Source: JAISGQ01 sp964500965
Lineage (GTDB): Bacteria > Bacillota > Clostridia > Oscillospirales > Acutalibacteraceae
DNA length: 64,000 nt
Reading direction: 5' to 3'
Assembly: GCA_964500965.1 (NCBI GenBank)
Contig: CAZCQZ010000004.1
Location: forward strand, 46,601 to 110,600
Position 1 is the stretch's first letter; each line of letters opens with the position of its first letter. The notes under the pieces were generated by a model that did not search any database, had not been told where the DNA came from, and worked only from the letters and a program-made list of their open reading frames with translations. This document shows positions 1 to 9,000 of the stretch, piece by piece. The position numbers were made by a program, and so were the translations under genes.

Positions 1-297
1 ATCGCCGGCAGTCTGATACACCCTCTGCTGAGTGGGCGTGCCGTTGAGAACAAGGGAAGCAAGCCGCTGTGCCTCGGTGATTTCACCTGCGCGTATCAGT
101 CTGCGAACCTTTTCAATCGACTTCACGGCAGTGGGATTTGTTCTGTCACGCTCACCGCCTGACCAGACCGAATCCTCATTAAGCTGTAGCTTTTCTCTTT
201 TTATTCCGCCGAATATCATTGCGCCCAGTCTGCCGTTGCCGAGCGGCAGAGCATCGTTCCAATTTTCGGCAGGGTGGTCATACCAAAGTTTCTTCAA
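1..297 (-). CDS. GH95 family alpha-L-fucosidase, N-terminal part (cut by window edge)
   Basis: Ninety-nine codons are visible; the gene runs off the left edge. The protein opens with LKKLWYDHPAENWNDALPLG and continues into NGRLGAMIFGG and LQLNEDSVWSGG, the conserved start of the glycoside hydrolase family 95 N-terminal beta domain. GH95 enzymes release alpha-1,2-linked L-fucose (some members L-galactose) from host glycans or plant xyloglucan. I start it at TTG 297 because a GGAGG box (306-310 on the complement) sits 8 bases upstream; an in-frame ATG at 312 overlaps that box and is less likely. No signal peptide is visible, so a cytoplasmic enzyme is likely. A consensus-like promoter lies just upstream. 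The family call is strong; the substrate is not shown by this fragment. Confidence 0.88.
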   Translation of the reverse strand, partial: MKKLWYDHPAENWNDALPLGNGRLGAMIFGGIKREKLQLNEDSVWSGGERDRTNPTAVKSIEKVRRLIRAGEITEAQRLASLVLNGTPTQQRVYQTAGD

Positions 298-329
298 GGT
301 GAGAACCTCCATGTGTTATTGAACGCCTA

Positions 330-358
330 ATTATATAGCAAAAGAAATAAATTGTCTA
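330..358 (-). promoter_or_regulatory. Sigma-A type promoter for the GH95 gene
   Basis: On the minus strand TAGACA (complement of 353-358) and TATAAT (complement of 330-335) are separated by exactly 17 bases, and the TTG start lies about 33 bases further on. The -10 box is a perfect consensus and the -35 box has one mismatch. Confidence 0.65.
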
Positions 359-430
359 CTAAAGCGTAATATTGTTGTATGGTTGTTTAAAATTCATGGA
401 GAAAAAACGTATATAATGCACAAAAATATA

Positions 431-468
431 AATCGGCTGTAAAAAGTTTTCACCTTTTACAGCCGATT
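431..468 (-). terminator. GGCTGTAAAA-type hairpin terminator
   Basis: AATCGGCTGTAAAA at 431-444 pairs perfectly with TTTTACAGCCGATT at 455-468 around a 10-base loop. It lies 3' of the minus-strand gene at 517-933, and the minus strand continues into a T-rich tract. It is one of at least five hairpins in the window built on the core GCTGTAAAA/TTTTACAGC. Confidence 0.7.
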
Positions 469-516
469 CAGTGGGCTTAATTCAATTAAAATGCAATTAA
501 ATTTGTCAATTGAATT

Positions 517-933
517 TTAACAGATGCCTGAATATTTGTTTGAATGTTCAATTCCACCTGAGTAATGGGCTGTACAGTAAATATATCCGCGATATTCCTT
601 AGAGGAATCATATGCGGTTTTATAGGAAGCGCTGCACGAATAGGTGCCATTGCCGAAAACGGTTTTAAGCGTTGTCCAATCATCGGACGAACCCTTGTCG
701 CGGCATAATAACGAAAGAGATATGTTACAGAAGGTAACGATAGAGGCATTGCAAAGCAGAGAACCGGTAAGAACGATGTTTGAACCGCTTTTTGTAACGT
801 CTACACTTACGTTTATTATATATGCCGAACGTGCGGTAAGCGGTTTGGTAGCCGCCGCAGAAGCGGAAACGGGCAATTGCACACATGCAATAATGAGAAT
901 GAAGCACAAAACCAGTGACAGTATTCTTTTCAT
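517..933 (-). CDS. Small secreted protein of unknown function, Ser/Cys-rich
   Basis: A 138-residue protein I do not recognise. It begins with a clear signal peptide: MKR, then a hydrophobic stretch to about residue 20, and an Ala/Ser-rich region (residues 22-28) suited to signal peptidase I. The mature part of about 110 residues is rich in Ser, Thr and Tyr and has six Cys residues, several in pairs about 10 apart, so disulfides outside the cell are possible. A beta-sheet fold is likely from the alternating pattern. AAGGAGG sits 7 bases before ATG 933. It is a single gene with its own terminator at 431-468, read towards the GH95 gene, which has its own promoter. Confidence 0.75.
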   Translation of the reverse strand: MKRILSLVLCFILIIACVQLPVSASAAATKPLTARSAYIINVSVDVTKSGSNIVLTGSLLCNASIVTFCNISLSLLCRDKGSSDDWTTLKTVFGNGTYSCSASYKTAYDSSKEYRGYIYCTAHYSGGIEHSNKYSGIC

Positions 934-1151
934 GAAATTCCTCCTTGCGTTTTTTATGAATTAAGCCTTTCACCTATATACACAATTCAGAAAGGCAAAA
1001 TGTGACATGATTTTGAGAGAATTTACAAAAAGTTCACACTTTTCTGTCTGCTAACACTATTTTTACGGTTTTTAAGGAAAAATACATATAAATTTCCAAG
1101 TATGATTATATACGGAAAATACAGTGATGTCAAGTTTTTGCGGCGATAACG

Positions 1152-1180
1152 TTGAATTTTTGCGGAAACAATGGTACAAT
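1152..1180 (+). promoter_or_regulatory. Promoter of the tldD-tldE operon
   Basis: TTGAAT at 1152-1157 and TACAAT at 1175-1180 are spaced by 17 bases, 33 bases before the tldD ATG. It is a good match to a housekeeping promoter. Confidence 0.65.
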
Positions 1181-1212
1181 CTGCTCATCAAAAAGAAAAA
1201 GAAGGGATATAA

Positions 1213-2616
1213 ATGAGCTTTTCAAAATTTTTGGATTCCAGGCGCAGTGCGGCAAAAGCACTGGTTTGCGAGCTGAGAAAAAGCTTTAAATATGTCGGCA
1301 TACTCGGCTCCGACATAAAAGCAAAAAGTGTCCGTGCAGACAGAAACGTATCGAATATTACGCCTGCAAGAGATACGGAGTGCGGCTTTGTGGTAAAGCT
1401 GAGCAACGGCTCGGTGTTTTTCGAGTATTCTCTTGATGATATTGACGGAGATATTGCAGCACTTGCCGCAAAAATATCTCATGCCTTTGAGCTTAACGAA
1501 AAGCTGAGCAACAATACCATAGGAGCAGTGGAGCTGACGGACGAACCGCTGGTGCAGTCCTTTGAACGCCCCGACGATTTAGAGAAATATTCCGATGATA
1601 CGCTGCTGAAATTCTGTAAAGACAGATGCGGTGAGATAATTTCAAGGAGTGAAAACGTGCTTAATGCAATTGCGATGATAGGCACCTTGGAAGTATCGAA
1701 GCTGTTTGTTTCCGAAAACCGCGAGCTTGACCAGCACTACACCTGGGTAAACGGCTATATGATAGCGGTTTACAGAGAAAACGACAAAATGGTGCAGGCA
1801 AGGGAGGGAGCGGCATATAACCTTATAAGCTCGGTGCTTGAAGAACTGCCGCAGAAAACGGATAAGCTTCTTCACAAGGCACATATGCTCACTCTTGCAA
1901 AGCCAATTGAGCCGGGAGTTTACGACGTCATAACAGACCCGTCCATTACCGGACTTATCGCTCACGAAGCGTTCGGACACGGCGTGGAACTTGACCAGTT
2001 TGTAAAGGACAGAGCATTGGGTAAAGAATTTGTAGGCAAATATGTGGCGTCACCCATCTGCAATATGAAAGACGGAGCGGCTTCCGTTCTCAGCGCGGCG
2101 TCCTATTTCTTTGATGATGACGGCGTTCTGGCAGGGGATACGCAGATAATCAAAGACGGTATACTGGTTACGGGAATTTCCGACCTTGCCTCTGCCGTTC
2201 AGCTCGGACTTGCGCCCACAGGCAACGGCAGGAGAGAATCCACCAGAAGAAAGGCGTATTCCCGAATGACCAATACGTTTTTTGAAAAAGGAACGGATAA
2301 GCTTGAAGATATGATAGCCTCCATAAAGCACGGATACATGCTTTTTGAAACCAACAACGGCATGGAGGACCCGAAAAACTGGGCGATTCAGTGCGTTGCG
2401 GAGTACGGAATAGAAATAGTTGACGGTAAGCTCACCGAAAATTACGTTTCGCCGGTGGTTATGAGCGGCTATGTTCCCGACCTGCTCAAATCAATAAGCA
2501 TGATTTCCGATGACTTTAATGTTATCGGGGCAGGACAGTGCGGAAAGGGCTATAAAGAATGGGTGCGCGTCAGCGACGGCGGACCTGCATTGAAAGCGAG
2601 GGTGAAGTTGGGTTGA
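1213..2616 (+). CDS. tldD: TldD family metallopeptidase
   Basis: A 467-residue protein with the TldD zinc-site motif HEAFGH (His251, Glu252, His256), followed by the Gly-rich NGRRESTRR segment and the C-terminal G-Q-C-G-K-G-Y region of the family. In Escherichia coli TldD pairs with TldE (PmbA) to form a narrow-channel metalloprotease that degrades unfolded peptides, matures microcin B17 and breaks down the CcdA antitoxin; TldD carries the catalytic site. The length is close to the usual 450-480. The next gene overlaps its stop codon and encodes the TldE-like partner, as expected for a stable heterodimer. Start: ATG 1213 behind AGAAGGGAT. No peptide substrate or RiPP gene is nearby, so the natural target is unknown. 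Confidence 0.93.
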   Translation: MSFSKFLDSRRSAAKALVCELRKSFKYVGILGSDIKAKSVRADRNVSNITPARDTECGFVVKLSNGSVFFEYSLDDIDGDIAALAAKISHAFELNEKLSNNTIGAVELTDEPLVQSFERPDDLEKYSDDTLLKFCKDRCGEIISRSENVLNAIAMIGTLEVSKLFVSENRELDQHYTWVNGYMIAVYRENDKMVQAREGAAYNLISSVLEELPQKTDKLLHKAHMLTLAKPIEPGVYDVITDPSITGLIAHEAFGHGVELDQFVKDRALGKEFVGKYVASPICNMKDGAASVLSAASYFFDDDGVLAGDTQIIKDGILVTGISDLASAVQLGLAPTGNGRRESTRRKAYSRMTNTFFEKGTDKLEDMIASIKHGYMLFETNNGMEDPKNWAIQCVAEYGIEIVDGKLTENYVSPVVMSGYVPDLLKSISMISDDFNVIGAGQCGKGYKEWVRVSDGGPALKARVKLG

Positions 2617-3887
2617 AAACAGCTATTGAGTATCTTGAAAAGGACAGCCGCGTAAGCGGATATAAAATCAACGTAAATAAAAAGGAGAGCAGCGAGCTTT
2701 TCTTTGTAAAGGGAAAGCTGGAGACGGTAAGGCATACCGACACCTGTGACAGACAGGTAACGGTATATGTGGAGCATGGCGAATTTACCGGCGATTCTCA
2801 GTTTTTTATTTATCCGTCAACCACAGAAGCGGAGATAGAGCGTCTTATTGACGAAGCGGTGGAAAAGGCACTTATCATAAACAATAAGCACTATGAGCTT
2901 CCCGAAGCCGAGCAGGGTGAATACGAGGTGGAGAGCAATTTTGCCGAGTATGAGCCTATGGAGCTTGCCACTGCCGTTTCCGAAGCGGTGTTCAAGGCGA
3001 ATAACGTGAAAAACGGCTCACTTAATTCCGTTGAGATATTTATAAACAAGCGCACGGAGGAAGTAAAAAACAGCCGCGGACTTTATAAAAAGCAGGTAAA
3101 GTACGATGCAATGGTCGAAGCTATTCCTACATACAACGGCGAAAAGCAGAGTGTTGAGCTTTACGAGCAGTATAATTTCGCAAGCTTTGACGAGCAGACG
3201 GTTATAGCCGAAATCGCAGACAAAATGCAGGCTGTAGAAGCACGCTACAATGCCGTAAAGCCCGATTTTGAAATCGACTGCAAGGTGATACTTGAAACTC
3301 AGGAGCTTGCCGATTTGTTTTATACCCTTGCCTATGACCTTGATTATTCCTCTGTTTACTCTCAATCGAACCTGTATAAAAAGGGCGATGCGGTGCAGAA
3401 AGAGCCGAAAGGCGACCTTATAGGAGTGACAATGAGCGGTCGGGCAAAGGGCAGTGTGCGAAGCTCAAGCTTTGATGCCGACGGCGTTTCGCTCGGAAGC
3501 GTGAGACTGATTGACGGCGGCAGGGCGGTGAATTATTTCGGTTCAAACCGCTACGGACAGTATTTGGGAGAGAAGCCTACAGGCGTGCTGCCCTGTATTT
3601 GTGTTGATATGGGCACTGCGCAGAACGGCGAATTTTCCGAGGGCAAGTATCTGGAAGTAGTATCAATGTCCGGCTTGCAGGTGGATTTTTATAACGACTA
3701 TATCGGCGGCGAGGTAAGATTGGCTTACTATAATGACGGCGAGAAAACCATACCCGTGACGGGAATATCCATTGCCGGTAAGCTCGGTGACGTGCTGAAT
3801 ACAATAAGATTTTCACAAAAACCGGCAGTTTACAGCGGATATGCAGGACCTGAAAAGGCTATACTTGTTAATATTAAAACGTTCTGA
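2613..3887 (+). CDS. tldE: TldE/PmbA family subunit
   Basis: About 424 residues, the second subunit of a TldD/TldE-type peptidase. It lacks the HExxxH motif, as TldE subunits do, and keeps the family's C-terminal beta-rich domain with a GQYLGEKPTG segment. The start is TTG 2613, which overlaps the tldD stop (TTGA) and follows GAGGGTG; a longer open frame from ATG 2559 would run 58 bases inside tldD and has no supporting ribosome site. The four-base overlap suggests translational coupling, giving equal amounts of the two subunits. A strong hairpin terminator follows at once. Confidence 0.9.
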   Translation: MKTAIEYLEKDSRVSGYKINVNKKESSELFFVKGKLETVRHTDTCDRQVTVYVEHGEFTGDSQFFIYPSTTEAEIERLIDEAVEKALIINNKHYELPEAEQGEYEVESNFAEYEPMELATAVSEAVFKANNVKNGSLNSVEIFINKRTEEVKNSRGLYKKQVKYDAMVEAIPTYNGEKQSVELYEQYNFASFDEQTVIAEIADKMQAVEARYNAVKPDFEIDCKVILETQELADLFYTLAYDLDYSSVYSQSNLYKKGDAVQKEPKGDLIGVTMSGRAKGSVRSSSFDADGVSLGSVRLIDGGRAVNYFGSNRYGQYLGEKPTGVLPCICVDMGTAQNGEFSEGKYLEVVSMSGLQVDFYNDYIGGEVRLAYYNDGEKTIPVTGISIAGKLGDVLNTIRFSQKPAVYSGYAGPEKAILVNIKTF

Positions 3888-3900
3888 TAAAAATTTAAAT

Positions 3901-3949
3901 AAAAGCACCCGAAAGGACGGCACGATTGCCTGCCTTTCGGGTGCTTTTT
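3901..3949 (+). terminator. Rho-independent terminator of the tldDE operon
   Basis: AAAGCACCCGAAAGG pairs with CCTTTCGGGTGCTTT around a loop that holds a small extra stem, and is followed by a T run. It lies 14 bases after the tldE stop. Confidence 0.88.
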
Positions 3950-3963
3950 GTTTTGATACTTAT

Positions 3964-4062
3964 TTCAAATTAGAAAGTCAATAAAAATCCGAGCGGAAAG
4001 TCTTGCTTTTTGACTGACGCGAAGGATTTTTATGCCATACGTCTTATTTGAAATTAGTATAA
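3964..4062. repeat. 99-bp intergenic repeat, copy A
   Basis: Matches 5098-5196 at 96 of 99 positions in the same orientation. Inside it ATAAAAATCC and GGATTTTTAT pair, with AGTC/GACT in the loop. The ends are imperfect inverted repeats (ATACTTATTTCAAATTA on the left against the complement of the right end). It looks like a small non-autonomous mobile element (MITE) or a dispersed hairpin repeat; no coding capacity. Confidence 0.8.
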
Positions 4063-4130
4063 AATGCGCACAGCGTAGGAAGCGATGTCCTCGGCGTCCC
4101 ACCGCAGACTTTGCCGATAAGCTTTGACTT

Positions 4131-4200
4131 ATCAAAAATCCAAGTCCCCCTTGTGTAAAGGGGGATATTGAAGCCTATGGCTTCAATAAGGGGGATTGTA
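4131..4200. repeat. MITE-like palindromic repeat
   Basis: Two hairpins in a row: TCCCCCTT/AAGGGGGA and ATTGAAGCC/GGCTTCAAT, ending in GGGGGATTGT. The opening ATCAAAAATCCAAG and the TTGTGTAAAGGG core recur at 4317-4350, so two members of one family lie 190 bases apart. Elements reading CTCCCTTGTGTAAAGGGAG are widespread in gut Clostridia (general knowledge of these genomes). Confidence 0.65.
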
Positions 4201-4249
4201 AAGTTAACCGACAAGCTGAGTTGTAACCGAAAACGTGAATCCGAGCAAA

Positions 4250-4375
4250 ACAATCCCTCAGTCAAAACAGCAGGTTTTGACTGAGGGAGAGATATTTAAA
4301 GAACAAGCTTAAAATTATCAAAATCCAAGGCTCCCTTGTGTAAAGGGAGCTGTCACGAAGTGACTGAGGGATTGT
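4250..4375. repeat. Element with 14-bp perfect terminal inverted repeats
   Basis: ACAATCCCTCAGTC (4250-4263) is the exact complement of GACTGAGGGATTGT (4362-4375). Inside are a CCCTCAGTCAAAAC/GTTTTGACTGAGGG hairpin near the left end and the GGCTCCCTT/AAGGGAGC and GTCAC/GTGAC hairpins near the right end. It is 126 bases long with no open frame, consistent with a MITE-like insertion. Confidence 0.65.
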
Positions 4376-4423
4376 AGTATCTACCGACAATCTCAAATCA
4401 CCGAAAGCAGAAACCGAGAATAA

Positions 4424-5074
4424 TCAACCTATCAAATACTCATAAAGCTCGTCGGGTGTCCGACAGAATGTGTCCGCGCCCTTTGCGGCAAGCTCGTCCT
4501 CGGTGCGGAAACCCCACAGCACGGAAATGCAGGGAAGCGCGGAGTTTTGCGCGGTTGCCAGGTCAACATCGGAATCTCCGATGTAAACGGAATTGCTTTT
4601 GTCCGCGCCCAGAGCTTCAAGAGCTTTATTAACCATATCGGGCGCAGGCTTTCTTGCAAGTCCCGGCTGGTCGCCGATAACAAAATCAATGCTTTCTCCG
4701 AAAAACTCTCTTGCCAAATCCTTTAGCGCGCCGTCAACCTTATTGGAAACGATAGCCATTTTAAAGCCGTCGGCGTGAAGCTTTTCGAGTATTTCGCAAA
4801 TTCCGCTGTATGGAGCGGTTTTAATGTGGCTGTGAGTTGAATAGTAGTCCTTGAAAAATTCAAAAATTTCGTCTGCTTTGTCGCTGTCGAGGTTGGCAGG
4901 AGCGGAGCAGTTAAACATGTGGCGCAGTCCCTTACCGACAAAAAGTCGGGTTTCGGCGGTCGTTCTTTTCGGTAGTCCGTATTTTGAAAGAGCCGCATTA
5001 ACACAGTCGGTCAGGTCGTCAAGGGTGTTCAGCAGTGTGCCGTCCATGTCCCAAATGATGTTTTTATATCTCAT
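4424..5074 (-). CDS. HAD-superfamily phosphatase, phosphoglycolate phosphatase-like
   Basis: A 216-residue protein of the Gph/PGP type. HAD motif I is DMDGT (Asp9 nucleophile, Asp11), motif II is the VSNK segment, motif III the Lys in ARKPAPD, and motif IV GDSDVD. A helical cap lies between motifs I and II. It would remove phosphate from a small phosphoester such as phosphoglycolate or a sugar phosphate in the cytoplasm; the substrate cannot be read from sequence. It stands alone and is framed by the two 99-bp repeats, the second only 24 bases upstream of its start. Confidence 0.88.
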   Translation of the reverse strand: MRYKNIIWDMDGTLLNTLDDLTDCVNAALSKYGLPKRTTAETRLFVGKGLRHMFNCSAPANLDSDKADEIFEFFKDYYSTHSHIKTAPYSGICEILEKLHADGFKMAIVSNKVDGALKDLAREFFGESIDFVIGDQPGLARKPAPDMVNKALEALGADKSNSVYIGDSDVDLATAQNSALPCISVLWGFRTEDELAAKGADTFCRTPDELYEYLIG

Positions 5075-5097
5075 GTGATACCTCCGTATAATTGTAA

Positions 5098-5196
5098 TTC
5101 AAATTAGAAAGCCAATAAAAATCCGAGCGGAAAGTCTTGCTTTCTGACTGACGCGAAGGATTTTTATGCCATACGTCTTATTTGGAATTAGTATAA
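5098..5196. repeat. 99-bp intergenic repeat, copy B
   Basis: Same orientation and 96 of 99 bases identical to 3964-4062. It begins 24 bases upstream of the HAD gene start and may separate that gene from its original promoter or carry one. Confidence 0.8.
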
Positions 5197-5227
5197 GAAT
5201 CGCTTTGTCATATATAATACACGGAAA

Positions 5228-5255
5228 TTTCGGATTTGTCACCTGAAATCCGAAA
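5228..5255. promoter_or_regulatory. Perfect 10-bp stem-loop in the long leader
   Basis: TTTCGGATTT (5228-5237) pairs with AAATCCGAAA (5246-5255) around 8 bases. There is no T run, so it may be an operator or an RNA hairpin. Confidence 0.4.
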
Positions 5256-5305
5256 ATTGTTATAATTTGCGAAAACATGCTGCCTGCTCGATAAAAATCG
5301 AAATA

Positions 5306-5800
5306 TTTCCAAAATAGAAACATAAAAATATGATACAAATATGATATAAAATTTCCAAAACAGAAAGTTTGAAATTAAACGTATATGCAAACGCGCTATG
5401 CGTAAAAAACAGGTTTAGTAATTATACTAATAAATTAAATATTTTGCTGCGTTTCAAAATTGAAAGCAGTCGGTGCCGGGTTTCTGGAATCGAAATTTCC
5501 ATACAAATTTTATATAATTACATAAAGCGAAACACATCCGATTATATGTGCAAAAACTGAGCTTTTAGCCTGTGTTTTATCAAAAGTACGCAAAAATCAC
5601 CACTAGTTCACCCTTTTAAGACATATGACAGAGTGCATATATGTCACTCTTTTTGTGCGTTGTGAGGCAAAAATCGCAATTGTGATTTTAAACGAAACAA
5701 AATAAAACAAACTTATAAATCACCGGTTCGGACTGCGAAAACAACTTTCTGTTTCGGAAATAAACTTTACGAATTGGAAATTTTAATTCTGTTTTAGAAA
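5306..5800. promoter_or_regulatory. Cluster of five TTTC-N7-GAAA palindromes (putative operators)
   Basis: The AT-rich region upstream of the giant surface protein holds TTTCCAAAATAGAAA (5306-5320), TTTCCAAAACAGAAA (5352-5366), TTTCTGGAATCGAAA (5481-5495), TTTCTGTTTCGGAAA (5746-5760) and ATTCTGTTTTAGAAA (5786-5800). The last two are close to the reverse complement of the second. Spacing inside the outer pairs is 46 and 40 bases. The whole 5197-6030 stretch otherwise has no credible gene. The sites look like binding sites for one dimeric regulator. Confidence 0.45.
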
Positions 5801-6030
5801 TAAACAATGCAAAATGCACAAAATCAAACGCTGTTTTTCGGCTGCGGTTTTCTTAAAATACGAAACTAATATCTTGAAATGATGAAAATAACGTGATATT
5901 ATTTATTTGTTACACAGAGTTGGAAAGGTATCTGTGTAACAAATCCGATAGGGTGTTTGTGGATGGGCAAAAACTCACTATGCCATGGACATTCCGGCGA
6001 AATTTAATAAAAAGGAGGAAAAATCTAATC

Positions 6031-9000
6031 GTGAAGAAATTATCCAAAAAGTTTTTGGCATTTCTTTTGGCAATTCTCATGGTTGCGTCCTGTATGACTA
6101 CGGCGTTTTCCAAAAGCGGCGGTTTGTTCAGGACAGTAGATGCGGCTACCAATGTTGTGATTGATTCTCATGGCGGAAGTCTTACTGACAAAGAAATTAG
6201 AAATGCGCTCGGCTTGTCCAGTAGCAAATTATATTATTTTGCTACAAAAGCCGATGAAGATTCAAATTTCGAGACAATAACATATACTACGTCAATAACT
6301 TCCGGTAACACTCACGAAGACCTCAAAGAAGGCACAACCTATTATCTGTATACAAAGGAACGTGTACAAACTGGTACTAATAAATATGGTTTTCCAGTAT
6401 ACGAAAATGTATACACCGCAACCGGCGATACCTTCACAGTTAAGATTTACTATGAAGTAGAAGTAACAGTACCTACCGATTACCTTTCCGATGTTACTGT
6501 TAACGGCACACCACAGACAGCCGAATCCGCTACCTACAAGGTTTACCATGGTAATAGCATTACCATTAAGGCGGCAGGCAAAGAGGGGTATTATGCGAAA
6601 GTCGGCGACAATAAAGCCGCTCTCGGCGCAACTAATACCCAGACCTATACGGTAACCGAGGACAAGACAGTCGCGGTTTCCTACATGGCAAATACCGACA
6701 GTACAATAAAAGCCGGTACAACAAACGGCGCTGCTGTTACTGTTAACGGTACCGATGCAACAAACGATGTGACGGTTTCCGCCAATACAACCGCAACCGT
6801 TGTTGTCACCCCTGCCAGCAACACCTACATCACAAAGGTGTCCCTTGGTGATGAGGAAGTAACCAAGGGCACTTGGAGTAAGGGTGCATACACCTTTGAG
6901 ATTACCACAGATGAGACAAGCGCGGTTTACACCGTAAACGTTATGACAGGCTCACCTGTCATAAGCGGTGTTCCCGAATCCATACCCTACAACCCCGAAA
7001 CAATGACCGCGGCTCAGGCTCTTAAAGCTATTGTCGATGCTGTCAAGCCCGAGGGGGCAACTGTAGCGGTAAAGGCTAATGCCGGCACTTATGAATTTGA
7101 CGGTGAAAACTTTTACCTGGAAATATTTGGAAACAAAACTGCGGTTACAGGTACAGCACTTTCTGTACTTGAATCAAGTTTGGAGTCTAAGCTTGCAGGC
7201 GGCTCTATAGAGGTTACTGTTACCTGTGACGCAACTGACAAAACGCCTGAAAGCACTTATGAAACGACCGTTAAGGTTTATGACCCCCGTGGAGAGGTTA
7301 CTCTTGAATGGACCGAAATGCCCGAAAATTTCTGGTATTCAAAGGGCTATTCAAAGGAAACCGAGGATACCGACGATGCCGACATCTACAGTGCCAAAGA
7401 TGTTCTGGCATATGTAAAGGTCAAAGACAAAGACGGTAATGATGTTTCGCTCAGCGGACTTACCGTAACCGCATACATCGAAGACGAATACGGAAATGAA
7501 GTCGAAGCCACGAATCTTTCCGGCGGCACTTACAAGTTCGTTGTAAGCTTTGACGGTAATGCGGATTACAAGGCGGCAACATCGATTGATAAAACCCTTA
7601 CGCTGACAATGGAGCCCACGAAATCCGTAGTTACAAATGACGGAAAGGCAACCTACACTTTAAACGGCGAAACAATGACCGGAAACGTAGATGTTACGAT
7701 GGATTCCGAAGTTGTTATTACCGTTGCTCCCGTTGATAACAACACCTATATCAGCAAGGTTTATATCAACAATGTCGAAGCCGAGGGAACATGGAATAAC
7801 GGTACATTTACCGTTGATACCTTTAAGGCAGGCAAGAGAAAGACCTATAATGTAACCGTAGATATAGGCGAGCCTGTTATAAGCGGTATTCCCGATTCAA
7901 TCGGCTACAACGAGCACATGGAAGTAACCGATGTGCTTTCTCAGATACTTACCGATATCAAGCCCACAGGTGCAACCGTTGAGGTTACAACAAACGGCGT
8001 ACTATGGTATGTATTTGACGGAAAAAGCTTTGTCGGTTCAAACACCGGTCTTGATGCTACGAGCCTTGTAAAATCAACAATGGCTCAGAAGTTTAAGAAT
8101 GACGGAACTGTTGATGTGCGCGTAACCTACAACGGCGGCGGAGAGGACAGCAACCTTCCCTATGCACAGGTTACAAAGACCGTAACGCTTGTTGAAAACC
8201 GCAGCGATACACTCAGCATTAAGTGGGATGTTAAGAATCCCGTATACTATTCAAACAACACCGAGGACAGCTACAGCCCCGATGTTTACACTGCAAAGGA
8301 CGTTTTGCAGTTTGTTACTGTCCTTGACCCCGACGGAAAGGACGTAACAGGCAAGTATAAGAGTATGCTTACCGTTACCGCAAGTCCTGACCTTTCAGGC
8401 GCAGGTAACTATGACTTTACCGTATCATTCAGCGGCGATGTTTCTTATCTGCCCACCGAATTTGCGGCAAAGACAATTACTCTTGTAAACGTTCCCGGAT
8501 TCAGTAAGATTGAATACAAGGCAGACGGCGCAACCGCAACCGGCGATACCTCTGTTCAGACCGGCGGCTATGAAGCGGCATTCACCGTCACACCCGGCGA
8601 TAATCGCTACATCAGTTCTGTTACTGTAACAGACGAGGACGGCAAAACCGTTGCTCACACCGGCGATTATACATCTAAGGGCGTTTATGCCGGCACATTT
8701 ATCTCCGGTGCATATGCAGACGGCGAAAAGGTATACACCGTAAAGGTTACTACCGCTCCGGTAATCACCTTTAACGGCGGTACTATCAGCTACAATAAGC
8801 TGATGAGCCCGGCTAATGATGCACTGCCTCAGATTAAGGCGCTTGTTACCGCCGCAGACGGTATCAGCACCGATGACCTGAGCTACGGCTATTACTACGC
8901 TACTCTCCCCGTAGTCGGTACAGAGCTTTACTGGTACCTGACTGCGAACACCACGGAAACGGTTAATTACACATTCGGTCCCTCCGGTGACGAAACCGAG

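Noticed and set aside
32..322. A 96-codon plus-strand frame at the left edge
   Set aside because: It is the complement of the GH95 coding sequence, which has clear family motifs, a ribosome site and a promoter.
4131..4375. Possible CRISPR array from repeated TTGTGTAAAGGG segments
   Set aside because: Only two copies, unequal spacing, and each unit is itself a double hairpin; there are no spacers of constant length and no cas genes.
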